Below are positions 5,074 through 9,772 of a DNA stretch of 9,772 nt, piece by piece. Each line of letters opens with the position of its first letter. Positions within the stretch are counted from its first letter, which is position 1. Source of the stretch: JAEUIZ01 sp046155605. GTDB lineage: Bacteria; Planctomycetota; Phycisphaerae; Phycisphaerales; UBA1924. Made by a program: the position numbers and the translations under genes. Location: the NCBI GenBank assembly GCA_046155605.1, contig JBJXFQ010000108.1, forward strand, positions 1-9,772, written 5' to 3'. The notes beneath the pieces were generated by a model that was not told the DNA's origin, did no database searches, and saw nothing but the letters and a program-made list of their open reading frames with translations.

Positions 5074-6585
5074 TCAAGCCCCGCCGCGTTTGAGTTCCGT
5101 GATGAGTTTCTTGATCGCGTCGCGCCGCGCGCGGATGTCGCGGTAGTTGATCTGCTGGATGGCGATGCCCGACGCGATCTTGTCGGCCTCTTCCGCGGCG
5201 GCGAGTTCGCGCTCGGCCTCGGCCTTGGCCTGCAACGCCGACATCAGCCCGTAGCGGATCTCCATCCCGGTCTCGTCGTTGGGCATCCGATGCACCTCGA
5301 GCGCCTGGCGATACGAATGCACGGCCTCGTCGATCCAACTCTGCGCTTGGAACGAGCGCCCGATGTAGAGGAGCGACTCGACGCGGCGCTTGGCTTCTTC
5401 CTGTGATTTCTGGAAGAGCGCGATCGCGTCGTCATACTGCCCGAGATCGAAGAGACGCTTGCCCAACTCGAACTTCCATGTGAGATCGGTCGGATATGCC
5501 TCGACGCGGAGTTTGTATTCCTCGGCCTCCATCGTCAGGAACTGCCGCTGCGCCTCGCGGTGCATCCGGCCGGCCTTCTCGTTCTCGGGCGCGGCCAGTG
5601 CGGTGGCCTTGTAATCAGCGAGTTTGCGAGCAGCCTGCCGGAGGCGGATGTCACCGTACATCTCGCGGAAGCGGAACTGCTTGCTTGACTCGTACGTTTT
5701 CTCGAGGAGTTTCTTGGCGAGCGACTCGTCTTCCGGTCGTCCTCGCTCGAGCAGACGCTTGACGTAAACGGTGATGACGGCAAGGTCTTCCGGTCGCTCG
5801 CGGTAACGGACCTCGGCCTCGCGCACCAGGCGATCGACCGTCTCGTCGGTCTTGACGATGCGCTCGGCGTCTTCGAGTTGCCGCTGCTTGTCGAGGTCGC
5901 GGACGTTCTGGCGGAAGCCGCCCGCCTGGCCCGAGTTCTCGTAGCCGCCCCTGGACATGGTGGCCTGTGCCGCGAGATTGCGGACGTCCGCGGCGAGTTT
6001 GGCGTCGCTGGGATCGAGCCGCACCGCGGCCTCGCCCGCCTGCACGGCCTTCTCATACGCGCCGACGGCGGTGAAGATCTCCATCAGTTTGATCAACAGT
6101 TCTTTCCGGGGCTTTTTTTCGCGCAGCACCGCGGCGAGGGCTCGCTCGCCGAGCCAATACGTCGGCTCGGGCATGTTCAACTTGCCGGCGGCTTCGGTGG
6201 CGCGGACCGCGGCGGCGGCATCGGCAGGCTCAAGGCCCCATTGAAGCAGCGACGCCGCATACTTGTCCACGTCGTTCCGGCCGGAGAAATCCTTGGTCAG
6301 GTCACGGACTTCTTTGCGATTCCCGCCTTCATTGAGGAAGGCCGCGCAGGATTTGAAGAAGCCCTCGAGCCCCGACATGCTGGTCGGCTCTTGGCGCAGG
6401 CCGCTCAGCCAGGATTGCATGGCATAGGCGTAGTTCGTGGCCTCATGGACGACGCGGGCGTTGGCGAACCACTTGGCGGCCTTGTCGGGCGCGGGCTTGA
6501 ACGATTCGGACTTCTGGTCCTTGGCGTCTTGGCCGTTGGGCTTGGGTTCGTCGCCTTCTTCTTTCTTCTTGCCGAACAGTGCCAA
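5074..6585 (-). CDS. TPR-repeat protein, function unknown
   Basis: This is a 503-residue soluble, all-helical protein. The N-terminus (about 1-35) is charged and low-complexity (FGKKKEEGDEPKPNG), with no signal peptide or membrane segment. TPR-like helix pairs are clearest at about 163-191 (ending AVRLDP), 368-395 (LGKRLFDLGQYDDAIALFQ) and 402-431 (LYIGRSFQAQ, then AVHSYRQALEV). A charged, coiled-coil-prone region spans about 225-300, and a second follows at 451-475. No catalytic motif is visible, so a scaffold role is the simplest inference. The start is TTG: no ATG precedes residue 56, and AGGGG lies 8 nt upstream. The gene diverges from def across an 80-bp gap and leads into kdsB. TPR content is confident; the partner is unknown. 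Confidence 0.85.
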   Translation of the reverse strand: MALFGKKKEEGDEPKPNGQDAKDQKSESFKPAPDKAAKWFANARVVHEATNYAYAMQSWLSGLRQEPTSMSGLEGFFKSCAAFLNEGGNRKEVRDLTKDFSGRNDVDKYAASLLQWGLEPADAAAAVRATEAAGKLNMPEPTYWLGERALAAVLREKKPRKELLIKLMEIFTAVGAYEKAVQAGEAAVRLDPSDAKLAADVRNLAAQATMSRGGYENSGQAGGFRQNVRDLDKQRQLEDAERIVKTDETVDRLVREAEVRYRERPEDLAVITVYVKRLLERGRPEDESLAKKLLEKTYESSKQFRFREMYGDIRLRQAARKLADYKATALAAPENEKAGRMHREAQRQFLTMEAEEYKLRVEAYPTDLTWKFELGKRLFDLGQYDDAIALFQKSQEEAKRRVESLLYIGRSFQAQSWIDEAVHSYRQALEVHRMPNDETGMEIRYGLMSALQAKAEAERELAAAEEADKIASGIAIQQINYRDIRARRDAIKKLITELKRGGA

Positions 6586-6593
6586 GGTCTGAG

Positions 6594-6598
6594 CCCCT
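6594..6598 (-). promoter_or_regulatory. Ribosome-binding site setting a TTG start
   Basis: AGGGG on the minus strand, 8 nt before the TTG at 6585-6583. It supports the non-ATG start of the TPR gene. Confidence 0.6.
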
Positions 6599-6665
6599 GT
6601 GAAACTGGGTCGATGCGGGCGGGATTGTAAGGCCGATGGGTTGCCCTGTGCGATACGATCGGTTC

Positions 6666-7217
6666 ATGCCGGTTGATCCCTCCACGCTTCACATTCTCCG
6701 GTATCCCGAAGCGGCCCTGAGGCGCAAGGCAATGCCAGTCAAGGAACCGGCAGAGGTCGTCCGCGCCGTGGCGGCCCGGATGATCGAGTTGATGTTCGCG
6801 GCCGAGGGCATCGGGCTGGCGGCCCCGCAGGTCGGGCTTTCGTGGCGGATGTTCGTCGCGCATGTGCCGTCGAGCGAGACGAGGTCGCCCGAGACCGACC
6901 CGCCGACCGCGACCAAGGAGCCGGTGGTGTATGTGAATCCGGTGCTGTCGGTGCCGACGGGGCCGTTGGAGCCCTATGAGGAGGGCTGCCTCTCGCTTCC
7001 TGAGATCACGGGAGAGGTCTTGCGGCCGGCGGGGATCACGATTTCGGCGACGGACCCGGACGGGCGCGAGTTCACGCACACGGGGTGGGGGCTTCTCTCG
7101 CGGTGCTGGCAGCACGAGATGGACCATCTCGACGGCGTGCTGATCCTCGACCGCATGTCGCAAATGTCGCGGCTGAAAAATCGGTCGGCGATCCGGCGTC
7201 TGGAGCGCGGCGAGTAG
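6666..7217 (+). CDS. def: Peptide deformylase
   Basis: This 183-residue metalloenzyme removes the N-formyl group from new proteins at the ribosome. All three family motifs are intact: GIGLAAPQVG (48-57), EGCLS (106-110, metal ligand C108) and QHEMDHLDG (149-157, ligands H150 and H154, catalytic E151). A loop at about 70-86 (ETRSPETDPPTATKEP) is longer than in compact deformylases. The ATG at 6666 gives the usual beginning before LHILRYPE. An in-frame ATG at 6636 would add 10 residues; its TAAGG is only 3 nt away. Neither start has a well-spaced Shine-Dalgarno sequence. TACGAT at 6654-6659 sits where a -10 box would be for a leaderless transcript starting at 6666, but no matching -35 box is seen. 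Its functional partner fmt is downstream at 8875, beyond three unrelated genes. Confidence 0.95.
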   Translation: MPVDPSTLHILRYPEAALRRKAMPVKEPAEVVRAVAARMIELMFAAEGIGLAAPQVGLSWRMFVAHVPSSETRSPETDPPTATKEPVVYVNPVLSVPTGPLEPYEEGCLSLPEITGEVLRPAGITISATDPDGREFTHTGWGLLSRCWQHEMDHLDGVLILDRMSQMSRLKNRSAIRRLERGE

Positions 7218-7310
7218 TCCGGCATGCCGCGAATCATCGGATCTCGCCCATGTGTGCCATCTGATTCATGGAGAACGCGTGACGGGCATAGCCAAGGCGT
7301 GCTCCGCTGC

Positions 7311-7339
7311 TTGACACCCACGGCCGGTCGTGTTCAACT
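7311..7339 (+). promoter_or_regulatory. Candidate sigma-70 promoter for the 117-aa gene
   Basis: A perfect -35 TTGACA (7311-7316), a 17-bp spacer, an extended -10 TGT (7331-7333) and a weak -10 TCAACT (7334-7339). It lies 38 bp before the start at 7377, in the 159-bp gap after def. Spacing and the -35 box are good; the -10 box matches only three of six positions. Confidence 0.45.
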
Positions 7340-7365
7340 AGGCCTTGGTTGTGGCGCACCGTTCG

Positions 7366-7371
7366 AGGAGG
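7366..7371 (+). promoter_or_regulatory. Strong Shine-Dalgarno AGGAGG
   Basis: AGGAGG ends 5 nt before the ATG at 7377. It fixes the start there, instead of an in-frame ATG at 7224 that lacks such a site. It is the best ribosome-binding site in the window. Confidence 0.8.
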
Positions 7372-7376
7372 CACCG

Positions 7377-7730
7377 ATGGAATGGGAGTTCTCGGATCAG
7401 GCCGCGGAGGAGTTCAAGCGGGCCATGGGCTCGTCCCGCTCGCCAACCGCGAAGGCCTACGCGGCAATTCTCGATCGACTGGAGAAGCGGCCCGATGCCG
7501 AGGGGATCGTGCTCCGCCCGTCCGCGAGACAAACCGATCCGTTTCTGCAGCGAGTGATTGAGGCGATCGGGGACCTTCGGCTGCCATCGAAACAGCGTGC
7601 CCGAGTGTCATACCAGACGATCAAGGGACATCGGCGACCACCGCCTACTTTCGCTTTCGCGGTCCACGTGCCGAACTGGAGCCGCGACGCGCACCTGCTT
7701 TTGACGCTGGGACGGATTGGGAAGTTGTGA
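7377..7730 (+). CDS. Hypothetical protein, 117 aa, unrecognised
   Basis: I do not recognise this family. The protein begins MEWEFSDQAAEEFKRAM and continues with an alpha-helical segment up to about residue 40 (AYAAILDRLEKRPD). A basic middle follows (QRARVSYQTIKGHRR, 73-87), then a strand-like C-terminus (TFAFAVHV, then HLLLTLGRI). There is no signal peptide or membrane segment. The order of a short W-x-F-S strand, two helices, then basic strands loosely recalls RelE/ParE-type toxins, but the characteristic residues are not clear; treat that as a weak idea. The start is set by AGGAGG at 7366, and a candidate promoter lies just upstream. Its last 86 bp overlap, tail to tail, the minus-strand gene at 7645-8121. 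It lies between def and fmt. Confidence 0.7.
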   Translation: MEWEFSDQAAEEFKRAMGSSRSPTAKAYAAILDRLEKRPDAEGIVLRPSARQTDPFLQRVIEAIGDLRLPSKQRARVSYQTIKGHRRPPPTFAFAVHVPNWSRDAHLLLTLGRIGKL

Positions 7731-8121
7731 CGGAACGATGTCGCATGAGCGCAGCCCCGAGCGACTCGCCGGATCGTGACCGGCCGACTCGTTTGGCAGC
7801 GATGTCCGCCACGGCCCGTTCCACCGAATCCGCCATCGAGGCGTCACAGGCCATGCCGCCCAGCAGGCCCGCGCGAAGGTCCTGGGTGCGTGTGGTTCTC
7901 CCCGAGAGCGCATCGGCCACGCCCGATTCGAGCGCTTCGGCAAAGGCGGGGTCCGAGATGATCGCGTTCAGATCGGCCAACTGCTGGGGTCGCAGCACGA
8001 CGAACTCGTTCCCGTCGGGAAGTTGTACGAAGCCGTGGCGAGCGGGCGAGAGCAGCGACAAGAACCACTCCACGATCTCGCGTGCGGTGATGGTCTTGGT
8101 CAGCCGAAGAGAAGTCGCCAT
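7645..8121 (-). CDS. Hypothetical protein, 158 aa, unrecognised, convergent overlap
   Basis: I do not recognise this family. Residues 1-60 look folded: TKTITAREIVEWFLSLL (8-24), then GFVQLPDGNEFVVLRPQQLADL (30-51) and SDPAFAEAL (56-64). Residues 63-125 are Ala-rich and probably helical. The last 30 residues are basic and Ser/Arg-rich (KAGARRGSSSARGPRKRK), probably disordered, possibly binding nucleic acid. The early ITAREI then GNEFVVLRPQQLADL arrangement faintly resembles Phd/YefM-type antitoxins, but I would not assign that. The ATG at 8121 has AGGGGAA about 5 nt upstream, better than an in-frame ATG at 8196. The basic tail is encoded in the 86 bp that overlap the convergent gene at 7377-7730. 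It is divergent from the sigma factor across a 185-bp spacer. Confidence 0.65.
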   Translation of the reverse strand: MATSLRLTKTITAREIVEWFLSLLSPARHGFVQLPDGNEFVVLRPQQLADLNAIISDPAFAEALESGVADALSGRTTRTQDLRAGLLGGMACDASMADSVERAVADIAAKRVGRSRSGESLGAALMRHRSVTTSQSVPASKAGARRGSSSARGPRKRK

Positions 8122-8126
8122 CTTGG

Positions 8127-8133
8127 TTCCCCT
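8127..8133 (-). promoter_or_regulatory. Ribosome-binding site for the 158-aa gene
   Basis: AGGGGAA on the minus strand, 5 nt before the ATG at 8121. It decides this start over the in-frame ATG at 8196. Confidence 0.6.
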
Positions 8134-8293
8134 ATCAGAGCGACGGGCTCGTGCTTGGACGGCTCGCCACCCGACATCGCCGCATTCCACCGCCACGCTC
8201 GCGAAGAATCACGCACTTCGCGGCCGAATATCCGAACGATCAGATGGGCGGATTCCTGATTGATCCGCCGATCTCTCAACACTGTCATTGCGC

Positions 8294-8297
8294 AGGA
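8294..8297 (+). promoter_or_regulatory. Ribosome-binding site for the sigma factor GTG start
   Basis: AGGA lies 9 nt before GTG at 8307. Starts further upstream (ATG 8244, ATG 8151) add sequence with no sigma-factor similarity. Confidence 0.5.
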
Positions 8298-8306
8298 CCC
8301 GCCCGT

Positions 8307-8825
8307 GTGACCAAGAAGCAGAAAGAATCTTCGAGCGAGTGGTCCGAAATCACCGCGAGACTGCAGCGTGCCGCGGGGCGGCTGCGGTGGATATCGACGG
8401 AGGACCGCGAGGATGTCGTTCAGGAAACGCTTTCTCGCCTGCTTCATTATCGCCACACTGCGCGTTCCGCCAAGGAAAGAGTTCGTATTGCGTTTGGAAT
8501 CTTCCGCAACGTCGTTGCAGAACGTAGAAGAAACTCCTTGAGCGAATCCAAAGCGATGGCGCGGGCAGGGCAAGCGAGGTTGGCGTCGCCAGCAACGCCA
8601 CGCCTCCGACGCCCTTTGGAGGAGTATGCAAAGTTGATCGCGGCGCTCGACGAAGGGCAGCGCACCATCTTGCGGCTGCGAATCGTGAACGATCTCGACT
8701 ATCGCACAATTGCGGAGTTGCTCGGAATGACCGAAGAGGCCGTGCGGCAAGCGTACTCTCGTGCCGCGCTGCGCCTCTCCGCGCTGGCCGGAGTGCTTCG
8801 CAAGCCGGTTCGCGGACGCCGATGA
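8307..8825 (+). CDS. ECF-like RNA polymerase sigma-70 family factor
   Basis: This is a 172-residue transcription factor of the two-domain sigma-70 type. Region 2 spans about 11-75, with the core-binding/-10 helix DREDVVQETLSRLLHYR (33-49) and RIAFGIFRNVVAERRR (60-75). A linker (76-103) rich in Arg, Ala and Ser joins it to region 4 (about 105-162). The helix-turn-helix there is DYRTIAELLGMTEEAVRQAYSRA (131-153), preceded by LDEGQRTILRLR. The length matches group-4 sigma factors. I chose GTG 8307 because it has AGGA upstream and gives a normal N-terminus; the frame is open back to 8151, so a longer form is possible. No anti-sigma or membrane gene is beside it: fmt follows after 49 bp and the 158-aa gene diverges upstream. 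Its regulon and regulator are not visible. Confidence 0.87.
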   Translation: MTKKQKESSSEWSEITARLQRAAGRLRWISTEDREDVVQETLSRLLHYRHTARSAKERVRIAFGIFRNVVAERRRNSLSESKAMARAGQARLASPATPRLRRPLEEYAKLIAALDEGQRTILRLRIVNDLDYRTIAELLGMTEEAVRQAYSRAALRLSALAGVLRKPVRGRR

Positions 8826-8874
8826 GGCCGGGTCCGGAGACCGGGCGCGCTGAGTCGTCCTAGCCTCTGGGCAC

Positions 8875-9772
8875 ATGGACGTGGTCTACTTCGGTTCAGG
8901 CGAGTTTGGGCTGCCCACGTTGGCGCGGCTGGCGAGGGATCACCGCGTTCTCGCTATCGTGACACAGCCGGATCGGCCAGCGGGCCGCGGTGGCGTATCG
9001 ACCCCGACGCCGATCGGTGCCTGGGCGGCGGAAAGCGGCATCGGGCCGATCCTCAAGCCGGAGAAGGTCAACGAGCCCGGCGTGGTGGCGGAACTTCGCG
9101 CGATCGGGGCGGCGGCGTGGGTCGTGATTGCGTTCGGGCAGAAACTCGGCAAGGCGCTCCTCGACGGGCAGTTCGCCATCAACCTCCACGCGTCGCTGTT
9201 GCCTCGGTGGCGCGGGGCGGCACCCATCAACGCGGCGGTCATCGCCGGTGACGCCCAGGTCGGCAACTCCGTCATCACGCTCGCCGATCGCATGGACGCG
9301 GGGCTGATCCTGGGTCAGACGCGGCGTCCGCTCGACCCCGGTGCGACCGCCGGCGAGGTTCACGATCTGCTCGCGCAGGACGGGCCGCAGTTGGTGAGCG
9401 AGTGCCTGGAGCGGCAGGCTCGGCGCTGGACGATGCAGGTCGTTGCGCAGCAGGAATCGCTGGTGACCCTCGCGCCCAAACTCTCTCGCGCGGATTCCTG
9501 GGTGGACTTTCAGCAACCGGCAACCGTCTGTCGACGGCGCGTGCATGGGCTCTCACCCTGGCCCGGCGTGACGGTGCGCGTCGAGGACATCGCGCTCAAA
9601 CTCGCGCACGCCGACGTAGTGCGGGGGATCACGGCCGCGCCCGGTACGCTCGCGGATGTGGAGACGGGCGTGGTCGCTTGCGGCGGGGGCACGGGAATCC
9701 GGCTTCTGGATGTTCAGCCCGCGGGCGGGAAGCCGATGCAGTGGGCCGCGTTTCGCCGCGGCGGGGGGCGAC
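8875..9772 (+). CDS. fmt: Methionyl-tRNA formyltransferase (3' end cut by window)
   Basis: This enzyme transfers a formyl group from 10-formyltetrahydrofolate to Met-tRNA(fMet) in the cytosol to make the initiator tRNA. 299 residues are present; typical enzymes have about 310-320, so only the last part is missing. Signatures are FGSGEFGLPTL (6-16), TQPDRPAGRG (30-39), the formyl-folate site NLHASLLPRWRGAAPI (103-118, with N103 and H105), MDAG with catalytic D141 (140-143), and in the C-terminal domain LSPWPG (226-231), APGTL (255-259) and QPAGGKPM (281-288). No Shine-Dalgarno sequence precedes ATG 8875; TAGCCT at 8861-8866 could be a -10 box for a nearly leaderless transcript. The partner gene def is about 1.66 kb upstream. 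Confidence 0.95.
   Translation, partial: MDVVYFGSGEFGLPTLARLARDHRVLAIVTQPDRPAGRGGVSTPTPIGAWAAESGIGPILKPEKVNEPGVVAELRAIGAAAWVVIAFGQKLGKALLDGQFAINLHASLLPRWRGAAPINAAVIAGDAQVGNSVITLADRMDAGLILGQTRRPLDPGATAGEVHDLLAQDGPQLVSECLERQARRWTMQVVAQQESLVTLAPKLSRADSWVDFQQPATVCRRRVHGLSPWPGVTVRVEDIALKLAHADVVRGITAAPGTLADVETGVVACGGGTGIRLLDVQPAGGKPMQWAAFRRGGGR

Noticed and set aside
4426..5406. A 326-codon plus-strand frame across kdsB and the TPR gene
   Set aside because: It is antisense to kdsB, which has every family signature, and to the TPR gene. It has no domain and no ribosome-binding site.
5878..6630. A 250-codon plus-strand frame antisense to the TPR gene
   Set aside because: It is Gly/Ala/Leu-rich shadow coding. 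The minus-strand TPR protein has coherent helical repeats and a ribosome-binding site.
8260..8288. Possible promoter TTGATC-17-TGTCAT before the sigma factor
   Set aside because: Both boxes match only four of six positions, and the implied transcript start near 8295 would fall within the ribosome-binding site.
8831..8842. GGTC/GACC hairpin after the sigma factor stop as a terminator
   Set aside because: Only four base pairs and no T-run; too weak to support.

Overview
This is a high-GC bacterial window. Its gene content (KdsB, so Kdo-containing lipopolysaccharide and a Gram-negative envelope), the GTGVPP-type interspersed repeats, the REP-flanked Y1 transposase, the large M1 peptidases and the TPR protein beside def/fmt suggest a planctomycete, perhaps of the Phycisphaerae type. 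That placement is an inference from style and gene content, because no rRNA or other phylogenetic marker is present.

Layout. (1) 1-873 is the 3' end of an M1-family metallopeptidase gene. Its last 140 codons run through a cluster of short palindromic repeats instead of a normal C-terminal domain. (2) 870-3404 is a complete paralogous M1 peptidase, joined to the first by an ATGA stop/start overlap and carrying a C-terminal HEAT-like helical domain. (3) 3408-4070 is a REP-associated tyrosine transposase (RAYT). A 34-bp hairpin lies at each end as an exact inverted copy, and a third, diverged copy lies at 4171-4204 next to the 3' end of kdsB. (4) On the minus strand are kdsB (4215-4997) and a TPR protein with a TTG start (5074-6585). 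They are 76 bp apart and may be co-transcribed. (5) Divergent from these is def (peptide deformylase, 6666-7217). (6) Three accessory genes follow: an unrecognised 117-aa protein with a strong promoter and ribosome-binding site (7377-7730), an unrecognised 158-aa protein on the minus strand whose 3' end overlaps it by 86 bp (7645-8121), and a short ECF-like sigma factor (8307-8825) with no visible anti-sigma partner. (7) 8875-9772 is fmt (methionyl-tRNA formyltransferase), cut by the window edge.

How the genes fit together. def and fmt act at opposite ends of the same cycle: Fmt formylates initiator Met-tRNA and Def removes the formyl group from new proteins. They are adjacent in many bacteria, and here the three accessory genes sit between them. 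KdsB activates Kdo for lipopolysaccharide. The two M1 peptidases are tandem duplicates. The most distinctive part of the window is its repeat biology: a transposase bounded by inverted REP hairpins, and a separate palindrome cluster that appears to have become the translated C-terminus of one peptidase copy.

I saw no tRNA, rRNA or CRISPR array. No gene-free stretch exceeds 300 bases; the longest is the 185-bp divergent spacer at 8122-8306.
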